Positions 16,819 through 25,204 of a stretch of 46,293 nucleotides of DNA are shown here, piece by piece. The notes below the pieces were generated by a model. It searched no databases. It saw only the letters and a program-made list of their open reading frames with translations, and was not told the origin of the DNA. Location of the stretch: assembly GCA_013696465.1 (NCBI GenBank), contig JACCYN010000261.1, positions 1-46,293 of the forward strand, read 5' to 3'. Positions within the stretch are counted from its first letter, which is position 1; each line of letters begins with the position of its first letter. The translations under genes and the position numbers were made by a program. Source of the DNA: Pyrinomonadaceae bacterium. Its GTDB lineage: Bacteria > Acidobacteriota > Blastocatellia > Pyrinomonadales > Pyrinomonadaceae.

Positions 16819-17871
16819 ATGTCTCGCTCAACTTTTGCACCCCTTCTCAATCCGCTCGGCGCGCTTTACGGATCAGTCGCGCGCGCGCGCGCGCATCTCT
16901 ACCGATTAAGCATTTTGCGCTCGGAGAAAATCCCCGCGCCTGTCATCAGCGTCGGCAACATCACCGTCGGCGGCACCGGCAAAACTCCGTTGGTTGAATG
17001 GATCGCGCGCCGCATCGCGGAAGATGATCGCCGCGTGTGTATTCTCACGCGGGGCTACGGTCGCGCCAACATCCGTGAGCGCGTCGTTGTCTCCGACGGC
17101 GAACAGCTTTTAGCCGATGCGCGTATTGGCGGCGACGAACCCCGTTTGTTGGCGGAGAAGTTGCTGGGCGTAGCGGCCGTTGTAAGTGACCGTGATCGCG
17201 CAGGCGCGGCGCGGTGGGCGATCAAGAATTTAGGGAGCGACGCTTTTATTCTCGACGACGGCTTTCAACACCTGCGCGTCGAGCGCGATCTCAACATCGT
17301 CACAATTGATGCGAGCGATCCTTGGGGCGGCGGGAGGCTGCTGCCACAGGGACGTTTGCGCGAACCAGTGGGCGCACTTCAGCGCGCGGATTGCATCGTG
17401 ATCACGCGCGCCGAGCAAGCAACGAACATCGGAGAATTAAGCGAGGAAGCGTCTTGCTTGAGCGGCGGCCGTCCGGTGATCTTATCCTGCGTGCGCACAT
17501 CTAACTTACGGCCGCTTTCATCCGCTCACATTGATCAAAATTTTGAGCGTGATCCTTCATGTTATCCGATAGCCGTCTTCTGCGCGCTCGGCAATCCGCA
17601 AGCTTTTGTCAGGCACGTCAGGAATGACAAATTCAATGTAGCGCTCGAAAAAGTTTTCCCCGATCATCATCCTTATACGCAACAGGATGCGGATGAACTT
17701 GTGCGAGCGGCTTCGGAACACAACGCGCGCGTGTTGCTAACGACAGCTAAAGACGCGGTTAAACTCGCTTCGCTCAACTTCTCGCTTCCCTGCTACGTGC
17801 TCGAAGCGAAACTTGAATTTGACGACGAAGCCAAACTGCTTGCGCTGATACGTGAAGTTTTTAAGCGTTAA
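16819..17871 (+). CDS. lpxK: tetraacyldisaccharide 4'-kinase
   Basis: LpxK phosphorylates the 4' position of the lipid A disaccharide to give lipid IVA, the acceptor for WaaA next door. The 350-residue protein has the LpxK hallmark VISVGNITVGGTGKTPLVEW (Walker A GGTGKTP), RGYGR, GGDEPRLLAEKL, DDGFQHLRVERDLNIV and LLPQGRLREP. The C-terminal part has VFPDHHPYTQQD and LTTAKDAVKL. It starts 72 bases after waaA. A 17-base alternating CG run (16878-16894) lies inside the codons for VARARAHL near the N-terminus. Confidence 0.97.
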   Translation: MSRSTFAPLLNPLGALYGSVARARAHLYRLSILRSEKIPAPVISVGNITVGGTGKTPLVEWIARRIAEDDRRVCILTRGYGRANIRERVVVSDGEQLLADARIGGDEPRLLAEKLLGVAAVVSDRDRAGAARWAIKNLGSDAFILDDGFQHLRVERDLNIVTIDASDPWGGGRLLPQGRLREPVGALQRADCIVITRAEQATNIGELSEEASCLSGGRPVILSCVRTSNLRPLSSAHIDQNFERDPSCYPIAVFCALGNPQAFVRHVRNDKFNVALEKVFPDHHPYTQQDADELVRAASEHNARVLLTTAKDAVKLASLNFSLPCYVLEAKLEFDDEAKLLALIREVFKR

Positions 17872-17933
17872 TCATAGCGATGCGCAAATAAAGTAGAGGC
17901 AACTACAAGTGCATTGCCCGATGCGGTAGAAGG

Positions 17934-19730
17934 TCAGGGTAAACTTGGCGGTGGAACGGCGGCGGGCGGTGGTGGCGGCGCGTTAGTTGAGGGTTGTTGT
18001 TGCTGCTGTCTTCTTCTCGCAGGAGGCGGGGATGAAGGCTCATCCTGATCGTCGGCGGGGAGCGGAGTGGCTTGCGTCGGCGGAGCGTTACGCCGTTGAT
18101 TCGTGTTGCGGTTGGACGAAGCGGCAGGGGTCGGCTCCGCATTGCTGTTTTCACCCGCGCTGTTATCGTTTTGTTGTTCCGCGTTGGTGTTTGCGTTGCT
18201 GCTGCTCTCGTTTGCGTTCGCGTCCAAGGGCGTCAGTGGCAATTCCGATGTGCCCTGTGCCTCGTTTCTGTTAGTTGTGCTTGAGGCTGATGCGCCGCCG
18301 CCGGTCGCAGTTGATGCGGCGGGAACGGAGGCGGGAGCGATGTTTCGTTCGCTTTCGCCGGTCGCCGGGGCGGTGGGTTGCACAGGCTGACTGTTAGGGT
18401 CGCTGGCGAGCGGCGCGCTCACGCTGTTCGTCACGGGTTGGCGGCTCGCATCGAGCGTAAAAGCGTAAGCCATGAGACCGGCGAAGGCGAGCAGCGCGAG
18501 GGCTGGAACGGCGATGCGCAAAGGGATGCCGCCCGGCGTTGAAGGCGGCACATCAGCAGCGACACGACGCTCTATAAACTGCGCTTCTGATTGTCCACCC
18601 GTCGGCGCGCCCGGATGAAGAATCGTCGCTTCGTCGTGTTCCGTGTTCGATGTGTGGGCAGCAGATTCGTTGACTCCGGTCGGCACAACAATGCGGTTGG
18701 TGTCCGCGCCCGCTTCTCGTTCTTCGGACGCTTCGGCGGTTGAAGCAGCGATGACAGCAGTCGTCGAAACAGGAATCGCATTTGAAGCGGAAGCTTCGGC
18801 AGCGAAGGACAAAGCTTCGGACAATTCTCCCGCCGACTGAAAACGATCTTCCGGTCGCTTGGCGAGTGCGCGCGTAATCACGCCGCTCACCTCGACGGGC
18901 AAATCTTTTCGTTCTTCCGAGATCGAGGGCGGCGCATTCTGCAAATGCTTCATCATGATCTCGGTCGGCGAATCGGCCGTAAACGGCACGTGCCCCGCAA
19001 GCATCTCGTAGATGATGATGCCGAGCGAGTAGATGTCGGAGCGGTTGTCAATGTTGGACGACTGCGAACACTGCTCCGGCGACATATATTGCGGCGTGCC
19101 GATGACGAGATTCGGGGCGGTTAAAGCGGGATCGTGACTGTCGGATTCCTGAATCTTGGCGATCCCGAAATCGAGCACCTTCGCCCAATCTCCCGCGCCC
19201 AACTCTTCGAGCATGATGTTGTCGCTTTTAAGATCGCGGTGAACGACTCCCTCGGCGTGGGCGGCATCAAGCGCGCCGCACACTTGGCGGATGATCTCGG
19301 CGGCGCGCGCGAGCGGCATCGTCCCCTCTTCGCGGATCACTTCCTTGAGCGTCCGCCCGCGCAGGTATTCCATTACGAGGAAGACCACGCCGTTTTCGGC
19401 TTCGCCGAAGTCGGTGACGTTTAGAGCGTGCGGGTGTGAGATGCGCGAGGCGGCCTTTGCTTCGCGCGTGAAGCGTTGAACGATCTTACCGTCGGCGGCG
19501 AGAGCCGGGTGCAGCACCTTGATCGCAACAGATTTCTCCATCAACACGTGCGTCGCGCGATAGACCGCGCCCATGCCGCCGTTGCTGATGTGCTCTTCGA
19601 TGCGATACTTGCTCGCCAGCGTCTGCCCGACGAGTTCATCGCCGCCCGTCTTTTCGAGCACCGTACCGTCAAGCGGACACAACGTGTTCGTCGTCTCGTA
19701 TTCGTTGCCGCACTTCGGACACTTTTTCAT
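17934..19730 (-). CDS. membrane Ser/Thr protein kinase with N-terminal zinc ribbon
   Basis: 598 residues from the ATG at 19730; the track start is a TTG 13 codons earlier. The N-terminus MKKCPKCGNEY...LCPLDG is a zinc ribbon. The Hanks-type kinase domain runs about 43-305: NGGMGAVYRA glycine loop, VAIK lysine (K71), VVHRDLKSDN (D166), LDFGIAK and GTPQYMSPEQ. A basic/acidic linker follows, then one transmembrane helix (VPALALLAFAGLMAYAFTL). The C-terminal region of about 170 residues is outside the membrane, very rich in Asn, Ser, Thr, Pro and Gln and surely disordered, with no PASTA or other sensor repeat. It lies downstream of atpE but beyond a strong terminator, so it is probably its own unit. 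Target unknown. Confidence 0.92.
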   Translation of the reverse strand: MKKCPKCGNEYETTNTLCPLDGTVLEKTGGDELVGQTLASKYRIEEHISNGGMGAVYRATHVLMEKSVAIKVLHPALAADGKIVQRFTREAKAASRISHPHALNVTDFGEAENGVVFLVMEYLRGRTLKEVIREEGTMPLARAAEIIRQVCGALDAAHAEGVVHRDLKSDNIMLEELGAGDWAKVLDFGIAKIQESDSHDPALTAPNLVIGTPQYMSPEQCSQSSNIDNRSDIYSLGIIIYEMLAGHVPFTADSPTEIMMKHLQNAPPSISEERKDLPVEVSGVITRALAKRPEDRFQSAGELSEALSFAAEASASNAIPVSTTAVIAASTAEASEEREAGADTNRIVVPTGVNESAAHTSNTEHDEATILHPGAPTGGQSEAQFIERRVAADVPPSTPGGIPLRIAVPALALLAFAGLMAYAFTLDASRQPVTNSVSAPLASDPNSQPVQPTAPATGESERNIAPASVPAASTATGGGASASSTTNRNEAQGTSELPLTPLDANANESSSNANTNAEQQNDNSAGENSNAEPTPAASSNRNTNQRRNAPPTQATPLPADDQDEPSSPPPARRRQQQQQPSTNAPPPPPAAVPPPSLP

Positions 19731-19847
19731 CAACTTAACTTCGTCCCGCCCTCTCGTCCTTTGAGGCAAACCGCGTTGTTGAGCGTATCACACCGTTTCC
19801 GAAGCGTGCAATGAATGTGTTTTTGGAAAGACTGCCTTCTTCAATGT

Positions 19848-19886
19848 GAAAGCGGGCGCGGCCATTGCGCGGCCGCGCCCGCTTTC
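19848..19886 (-). terminator. terminator hairpin after atpE
   Basis: GAAAGCGGGCGCGGCC (19848-19863) pairs perfectly over 16 bases with GGCCGCGCCCGCTTTC (19871-19886) around a 7-base loop. It lies 23 bases past the atpE stop. There is no long U tract on the minus strand, but the stem is one of the strongest in the window. Confidence 0.75.
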
Positions 19887-19908
19887 CTGCTCTGTCGTTC
19901 AAAAGAAC

Positions 19909-20244
19909 TTATGCCGGAGGTCTGACGATGGCGAACATGATCACGAGCGTGAAGATCACGAGCGTTTCGATAAACGCCAAACCGATGATCATCAAAATCT
20001 GAATGCGACCCGACGCTCCGGGGTTGCGCGCCGCGCCTTCAGCCGCCGCCGCCGCCACGCGACCCTGACCGAGCGCGCCGAGTCCGGCCGCAATCGCAAA
20101 GCCGATACCAGCCGCAAGCCTTGCGTAACTAGATACGGTGGAAGCATTGTCAGCCGCCACCTCTTGCGCTAACGCGGGCGCGGCGGCCATCAGCGCGCCG
20201 AGCACCGTGTAGAACGCCATCCTTATTCTCATAAATTTATTCAT
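19909..20244 (-). CDS. atpE: ATP synthase F0 subunit c with N-terminal signal peptide
   Basis: 111 residues from the ATG at 20244, chosen because GAGGAGAAATAAG sits just before it. Residues 1-27 look like a cleavable signal peptide (FYTVLGALMAAAPALAQE), an extension known in some c-subunits. Helix 1 contains GLGALGQGR (Q60), the polar loop is AARNPGA, and helix 2 contains LAFIETLVIF with the ion-binding Glu at E93. The pair Q60 with E93-T94 resembles the polar set used by Na+-type rings, but Thr67- and Tyr70-like ligands are absent, so the ion is uncertain. It follows atpB after a long 366-base spacer. atpF, H, A, G, D and C are not in the window. Confidence 0.95.
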   Translation of the reverse strand: MNKFMRIRMAFYTVLGALMAAAPALAQEVAADNASTVSSYARLAAGIGFAIAAGLGALGQGRVAAAAAEGAARNPGASGRIQILMIIGLAFIETLVIFTLVIMFAIVRPPA

Positions 20245-20610
20245 CTTATTTCTCCTCACAAAATTCATGTTCTCAAAAAGCGAAGGAGACTTTTAAGAAG
20301 AACCGTCCAAATGGTCGGCAGCCGTATTATTTCGCTTGCCTCCGGTATTCGCCATCGCATTGGGATGCGACGCGCTCCAGCGATGCCAGCCTCTTCACAA
20401 ACTACATCTTTCAAGTTGTTGACGACCAAGCGTTCGGGCTTCTTCTAATCGTTTCCATCCCATTTCTTGAGACGCTTGTTTTAATTGCGCTTCAACGTGC
20501 GCTGGCACGTGTTGCCCGCGTCGTTTATAAGCGCGCTTCGGTTCAAAGCAAAAGCGGTCGGCGTGTGATAAAGCAAACGGATGATCGCCGAACTTCTGTT
20601 TGTTTCCAAC
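20245..20610. other. 366-base spacer between atpB and atpE
   Basis: Unusually long for neighbouring F0 genes. The minus strand has a 71-codon stretch (20395-20610) in the atpB frame right after its TAA, with no usable start codon. The rest shows no ORF, no RNA gene and no obvious promoter. Shine-Dalgarno for atpE is at its left end. Confidence 0.5.
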
Positions 20611-21546
20611 TTACGTCAACACGGGCGCGGCGATCTCATTGCCGTCAACGTGCCCGTGTTCCTGACTGTGATCGCCGTGCGGCGCGTGTGACACTTCGCC
20701 GATGTAGATCATCGAAAGCAAAGTGAAAATAAACGCCTGCATCACCGACGCAAACACGGTCAACGCCATCAGAATCGCGGGCACAACCCAGTAAGTATAA
20801 GGCGCGCCGACCTGCGCGATCTGCCCGCCGACCTGTTCATCGCCAAAAATGTTTCCGAAGAGGCGCATCCCAAGCGACAGAGGGCGCACGGCGTTACTGA
20901 TCAATTCGATGACGAACATCACCGGCCCCATCACGAACAGCATCGCACCCGTGAAGTAGCTCACGCCCGCGAAGTGTCCCAAGTGCCCCATGAGTCCGTT
21001 CTCTTTGACGCCGATGTAATTGTAATAAACGAACGACGCGATGCCTAAAGCGAACGTCACCGAGGTGGAAGCCGACGGCGGCAGCAAACCGGGCACGAGC
21101 GCCATCAAATTTGAGACGAGAATGAGAATCGCAAACGTGGCGACGACGGGAAAGTATTTCAACCCGTGCGGCCCTACGATGTCTTCCAGCAACCCGCGAA
21201 TCGAAAGCACCGAGACTTCCAAAACCTGCTGCCCGCCTCCCGGCTCGCCCTCCGACATGCGCCCGCGCATAATCCAGATCACCGCGACCGTGATAATGCA
21301 CGCCGCAATGAACATCACCGTGTACCAAGGCACGGCGTTTTCAGGAGTATAAACTCCGAACACCGATTCGGCGGTTGTCCCGAACCTTGCGAAGATTTGA
21401 TCCCAGACGGGCTTCGTGTATTGAAGTTGAAAATGGTGCACGGGTTCGCCGATGTAATGATTAACCAACTCGACGAGCGCCGGAGTGCTGTGTCCTCCTC
21501 CGTGCGCGCCTTCGGCTTCTTCCACCGCAGCTAAAAACATGAACAT
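20611..21546 (-). CDS. atpB: ATP synthase F0 subunit a
   Basis: Subunit a forms the ion half-channels beside the c-ring. The 311-residue protein has five to six membrane segments. The key helix contains NAVRPLSLGMRLFGNIFGDE, with the essential arginine in SLGMRLFGN. Earlier segments include AILILVSNLMALVPG, typical of the family. A soluble N-terminal stretch of about 75 residues and a His-rich tail (HAPHGDHSQEHGH) add length over E. coli's 271. It follows the atpI-like gene with only a few bases between, and atpE comes after an odd long spacer. Confidence 0.96.
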   Translation of the reverse strand: MFMFLAAVEEAEGAHGGGHSTPALVELVNHYIGEPVHHFQLQYTKPVWDQIFARFGTTAESVFGVYTPENAVPWYTVMFIAACIITVAVIWIMRGRMSEGEPGGGQQVLEVSVLSIRGLLEDIVGPHGLKYFPVVATFAILILVSNLMALVPGLLPPSASTSVTFALGIASFVYYNYIGVKENGLMGHLGHFAGVSYFTGAMLFVMGPVMFVIELISNAVRPLSLGMRLFGNIFGDEQVGGQIAQVGAPYTYWVVPAILMALTVFASVMQAFIFTLLSMIYIGEVSHAPHGDHSQEHGHVDGNEIAAPVLT

Positions 21547-21549
21547 TAT

Positions 21550-21993
21550 TTATTCCTTCCCGTTTACCAGAGCCTGATAAATTTGCACCAAAGCTTCGAC
21601 GAGCGCGGCGACCACAAACGAACACAGTCCTGCGAGCGTCGCCGTCAGGGAAACAACGTCGAACATCACCGCCGAAGCGATCACGGATGCCGCGACCGCG
21701 TAACGAAAAACGTACCGCGTAATTCCCCAACGAGGACGCGCGCCATCAGCCGCCACCGCAAACGCCGCCGCAACCGACGTTCGCAGCCAATGATGATTAA
21801 GCAACGAAAGCAAACCGCCCAACAGTAACCCCGTCGTCACGCGCCACGGGGCGAATAACAAACTCACCGCGACGACACACGCCACCGTCACACACATCAG
21901 GCGGAAAATCCGGCGCTCCATCCCGACGACGAACGCATCCGGTTCTTCCGTCACAATCGCATTCGTTGCCACACTGTTCATCATTTCACTCAT
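21550..21993 (-). CDS. atpI: ATP synthase subunit I family protein
   Basis: 147 residues from the ATG at 21993. The track's earlier start overlaps the upstream atpZ-like gene and adds non-membrane sequence. Four hydrophobic segments are visible, including LMCVTVACVVAVSLLFA, VTTGLLLGGLLSLLNHHWL and ATLAGLCSFVVAALVEALV. Position directly before atpB and the GLLLGGLLSLLNHHWL stretch fit the AtpI (ATP-synt_I) family, linked to c-ring assembly or Mg2+ supply. Sequence similarity in this family is low, so the call leans on context. Only three bases separate its stop from the atpB start. Confidence 0.8.
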   Translation of the reverse strand: MSEMMNSVATNAIVTEEPDAFVVGMERRIFRLMCVTVACVVAVSLLFAPWRVTTGLLLGGLLSLLNHHWLRTSVAAAFAVAADGARPRWGITRYVFRYAVAASVIASAVMFDVVSLTATLAGLCSFVVAALVEALVQIYQALVNGKE

Positions 21994-22052
21994 CTTCAGA
22001 ACAGACGATTTTACACGCGAGCGCGGCGCGCTGTCGAGCGAGGAAGCTTGCT

Positions 22053-22265
22053 TTAAGTTCTCGACATTAACCTGATGAATTGATAGAAGCCGACGATAGA
22101 ACCAAGCACGATGCCACCGACCAGCATCCAAGGACTCGTCTTCAACCAAGCGTCCAACGCCCACCCGACGAACAACATCGTCAATACTGAGAACAGCAGC
22201 GACAACACAGCGGCATAAACCATTCCGCTTTTTCGCGCGACATCTTTTTCGTTCTTGTCATTCAT
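22053..22265 (-). CDS. AtpZ/AtpI-like small membrane protein
   Basis: 70 residues from the ATG at 22265; the track start at 22397 runs back into the radical SAM gene. Two transmembrane hairpin helices (MVYAAVLSLLFSVLTMLFVGW and WMLVGGIVLGSIVGFYQFIRL) separated by ALDAWLKTSP match the AtpZ family (putative F0F1 ATPase subunit), usually found before atpI-atpB. That is its position here. The radical SAM gene ends 26 bases upstream, so the ATPase genes may be read from that transcript or from an internal promoter I cannot see. Confidence 0.78.
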   Translation of the reverse strand: MNDKNEKDVARKSGMVYAAVLSLLFSVLTMLFVGWALDAWLKTSPWMLVGGIVLGSIVGFYQFIRLMSRT

Positions 22266-22291
22266 CAGCTCACGCACTGCGATCAGATTAT

Positions 22292-23413
22292 TCACCATCT
22301 CCCGCGCAGCGCATAATTCTTCGGCAATCCGGCAAGCAAGGCGCGGCGCGAGTGGCGCATTGAATCGTGGATGAAGCAGACGTGCGTACACCAGCAAGCC
22401 TGTCCGCCGTCAATCGCCGCGCGTTCTTCCGCGCGTTCTTGCTGCGCCCAAAGCTTGCCGAAGTCGAAATTATAATCCCTAAGCGAAGCAAACTTTTCGC
22501 GCAACTCGCAGGCGCGCACGTCGCCGTTGTAGTCAATGACGACGGACGTTTCGCCCGCCGTGCACGGGAAACCCCACGCGGTCGGCTTCTTGAAGTTGGC
22601 GAGTTGCGTCCGGTAGTGCGTCGTGATCGCGCCGACGTAAGCCACATTTTTAACGAAGCGAATTGCCGCGTCGTCCCGTTCAAACATCCGGTCGCCGTAG
22701 CGTTTTGTTAAAGCCGCGACGCGCTTGTACATCTCCGGCAACACTTCGAGCGGCACTTGCTTGATTGCGCTTCCCTGCTTCGTCTCGCCGCGAATGATAT
22801 TGAAGTAATGCCCGTCGAGTTTGAAATTCTCCCACAGAAACGACGAAAGCTTTTCGATCTCACCGTAGTTTTCCGCGCAGACGACGGTGTTGACGTTAAG
22901 CCGAAAGCGGTGCGCGTATTTCTCCTTCAAAGGATAAAGAGCTTCGATGCAAGCAAGCGTCTTTTCCCAATTCCCCTTCACTCCGCGCACGCGGTCGTGC
23001 GTCCGGCCGTAACCGTCGAGGGCGATGTTGAGATAAAGATCAATTCCTTTATTACTGCCGAGCGCGCGGTCAACGATTTCACAGACGCGGCTTTTGATAA
23101 GCGCGTTGGTCGGAATGATCACGCGGCGCACGCCGTTCTCTTCCACAAACAGGTCAATGATGTCTGAAATGTCGCGGCGTAAGGTCGGTTCGCCGCCGGA
23201 GAGCCAGAGGTCTGTTACGGCTGGCATCGTTTGCGAGATGCGCTTGATCTCGTCGAACGTGAGATCGCCGGGGCGGTTGAGTTCGCTCCAGTAGAAACAG
23301 GTTTCGCAGCGTGCGTTGCAGCGCGAAGTGACGAAGAAGATCACCGTGCCGAGTCGCCGCTCGCGTTTCGTCGAACGCAGCAGTTGAATTAACTTTAAGG
23401 CTTTATGAGGCAT
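22292..23413 (-). CDS. radical SAM / SPASM-domain protein
   Basis: A 373-residue radical SAM enzyme. C32-x3-C36-x2-C39 (SRCNARCETCFYW) binds the SAM cluster, and LWLSGGEPTLRRDI is the GGE motif. The C-terminal part has a SPASM-like signature CTAGETSVVIDYNGDVRAC and then CWCTHVC, which would hold an auxiliary [4Fe-4S] cluster. Its substrate cannot be read from sequence. The start overlaps the 3' end of the glycosyltransferase gene by 11 bases, so the two are co-translated, and an AllA-like gene heads the set. It does not look like HpnH. No precursor peptide was seen nearby. Confidence 0.85.
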   Translation of the reverse strand: MPHKALKLIQLLRSTKRERRLGTVIFFVTSRCNARCETCFYWSELNRPGDLTFDEIKRISQTMPAVTDLWLSGGEPTLRRDISDIIDLFVEENGVRRVIIPTNALIKSRVCEIVDRALGSNKGIDLYLNIALDGYGRTHDRVRGVKGNWEKTLACIEALYPLKEKYAHRFRLNVNTVVCAENYGEIEKLSSFLWENFKLDGHYFNIIRGETKQGSAIKQVPLEVLPEMYKRVAALTKRYGDRMFERDDAAIRFVKNVAYVGAITTHYRTQLANFKKPTAWGFPCTAGETSVVIDYNGDVRACELREKFASLRDYNFDFGKLWAQQERAEERAAIDGGQACWCTHVCFIHDSMRHSRRALLAGLPKNYALRGRW

Positions 23414-24722
23414 CCGGCGCTCTTTCGTTCTCCCGTTCCGAACTCCGATTCTCGACGCGCGAGATGATCGCAGTTTCGCGCTCCGATTTCAATTCATAAA
23501 GGATGCCGCGCCATTCGATCCGGCGCGAAAAGAGGGACGCCAGCGCGTTGACGAGATATAAGGTGGAGGCAAACGGCCACAGGCAAAGATGCGCGAGGAT
23601 CGCAACGGCGTTCGCGGTTGACGGTTGGCGGTAAACTCCGAGCGACAAATTTACAGCGCGCAAACGCAAACCCGCCTTCGTCGCTCCGAGCGCGAACATA
23701 GCAAGCAGCAAACTGAGCGGCACGGCGTATGACAACCCGCCCAACGAGCGCGCCGCGACGAGCAGAATTCCGCCGAAGAACATGAATCCGAAAAAGAGAT
23801 TCGACCACAGCACGATCTGCCACAGGCGCGGAGCGTAAACGCGCGTGATCTTCATCTGCCGCGTGGTGAACTCCAAGAGTTGCTGGAATGTGCAATCTTC
23901 ATTTGAAATGACGAGACAACGCGGGACGAAATGAATACCGCGCTGCGCCCGTTGCAGAGTGTTCGTTAAAGCGAAATCGTCCGAGAGCGCGCCGCGCCAC
24001 GCTTCAAGCACGTTCAACTCTTGGAACGTGCTCCGACGAATCGCGGTCGAGCCGCCCCAGCAAAAGTTCCCTCTGCGATTGCCGCCGAGCGCCGAAGCGA
24101 TTGAAGCGTTCCACACGGAGCGCAAATGCGAAGCTGCCCCGCCGCGCGCCGGAACAAACCAGCGATAACCCGTCGTCGCTCCCACCGCATCATCTGCGAG
24201 CGGCGCGACGAGCGAGCGCAACCAACCCGCGTGGGGTCGCGCGTCCGTATCAACGAAAACTAAAACATCGCTCCTCTCATTAGCCGCCCCCACGCCGACC
24301 GTAAGATTGTGAACCTTCTGCCCGCAGCCACTCGCTTGCCCCGCGATCAGGATGCGCGAGGCGGGAACCTCATTGTTGTCAAAACGCGCTTGCAGTTCGC
24401 GCACAACATCAAGCGCTGGATCGCTTTCGTTGTCGAATACGAAAATCAGTTCATAAGATTTGTAATCTTGCTCCCACAACGGAGTGAGGTTCTCGCCCAA
24501 TTCTTGATCAACGCCGCGACACGGCACGATGATTGACACAAACGGCGCATATCCATTCGGCGATTTCGCCAATTCATCCTGCACATATCTGAGGTAACGC
24601 ACGCCGCCAAGCACGGAGACAATTCCCTGCCAGAGAACAAGCGTTGCCAGCGTGTAGAAAACCCACATCGGAGAGCGATTTAATCGTTGTGTGAAGTGTT
24701 CGTTGTCAGAAGTGGATTTCAA
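23403..24722 (-). CDS. family 2 glycosyltransferase, membrane-bound, HpnI/ceramide-glucosyltransferase-like
   Basis: 439 residues: an N-terminal membrane helix (VFYTLATLVLWQGIVSVLGG), then a GT-A domain. This has SIIVPCRGVDQELGENL, VFVDTDARPHAGWL with the DxD-type metal motif, GGSTAIRR and ALSDDFALTNTLQ. A QMKITR sequence sits where family members have QxxRW. Three or four C-terminal membrane helices follow. The layout resembles ceramide glucosyltransferase and hopanoid glycosyltransferase HpnI, so a lipid acceptor is plausible (inference). It overlaps the AllA-like gene by 17 bases upstream and the radical SAM gene by 11 bases downstream. Confidence 0.85.
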   Translation of the reverse strand: MKSTSDNEHFTQRLNRSPMWVFYTLATLVLWQGIVSVLGGVRYLRYVQDELAKSPNGYAPFVSIIVPCRGVDQELGENLTPLWEQDYKSYELIFVFDNESDPALDVVRELQARFDNNEVPASRILIAGQASGCGQKVHNLTVGVGAANERSDVLVFVDTDARPHAGWLRSLVAPLADDAVGATTGYRWFVPARGGAASHLRSVWNASIASALGGNRRGNFCWGGSTAIRRSTFQELNVLEAWRGALSDDFALTNTLQRAQRGIHFVPRCLVISNEDCTFQQLLEFTTRQMKITRVYAPRLWQIVLWSNLFFGFMFFGGILLVAARSLGGLSYAVPLSLLLAMFALGATKAGLRLRAVNLSLGVYRQPSTANAVAILAHLCLWPFASTLYLVNALASLFSRRIEWRGILYELKSERETAIISRVENRSSERENERAPDAS

Positions 24723-25152
24723 ACGTCGCGTTCAGGTCGGCGAGTTCGTAGTCGTCTTCGAGCGTGCCGCTGCGATCAACGACAAGGTATGAAGCCCATT
24801 CGTTGACAGGAAACGGGGGCGTGTGCCAAGTGCCGCGATGATAGGCGAACGGCAGACGACCGTCGGCGAAGAAGGCGCGCACGTCTGCAGCGTCCGGCGC
24901 GTTTCGATTGTTCGGCGGGGCGACGGCGATAATGAGCGGCGAAGAGACAAGCGGCGAAAAGATTTGCATCGTTCTTCGGTGGCGTGCCATAAACTCGAAG
25001 CGGAAGGGTCGCCGCTCCGCCGTCGCCCCCGTCATGCTCGGCACTCCGCCGCCCAGATCAAGTTCTACCGAACCGCGCCGGTCGAGCACCACGCCGTAAG
25101 GCGCGAACCGCTCGCGCGTCAGGGGTTGCATCGAAAGTCGCAAAACGTTCAT
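24706..25152 (-). CDS. ureidoglycolate lyase (AllA) family protein
   Basis: 148 residues matching the AllA cupin family: LTRERFAPYGVVLD at the start, TMQIFSPL, IIAVAPP, DVRAFFADG, then FAYHRGTWHTPPFP and YLVVDRSG. AllA releases urea from ureidoglycolate in allantoin breakdown, but no other purine-catabolism gene is in the window, and the next two genes are a glycosyltransferase and a radical SAM enzyme. It may act on another substrate here. It heads that three-gene set with a promoter (25205-25233) and is divergent from rpmE. Family call good, activity uncertain. Confidence 0.82.
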   Translation of the reverse strand: MNVLRLSMQPLTRERFAPYGVVLDRRGSVELDLGGGVPSMTGATAERRPFRFEFMARHRRTMQIFSPLVSSPLIIAVAPPNNRNAPDAADVRAFFADGRLPFAYHRGTWHTPPFPVNEWASYLVVDRSGTLEDDYELADLNATFEIHF

Positions 25153-25204
25153 CTAAGTCGTTGGCAAATAAAGCGCAAGACGCCGGTTTGGTGAAGGACG
25201 GACG

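Noticed and set aside
20500-20520. TGGCACGTGTTGCC as a sigma-54 promoter
   Set aside because: The spacing between TGGCAC and TTGC is 3 instead of 5 bases, and no suitable gene start follows.
20395-20610. 71-codon open stretch in the atpB frame directly after its stop codon
   Set aside because: It reads like protein in places, but there is no ATG, GTG or TTG near its beginning and no ribosome site; the atpB TAA is clear. It is probably chance, or a decayed extension.
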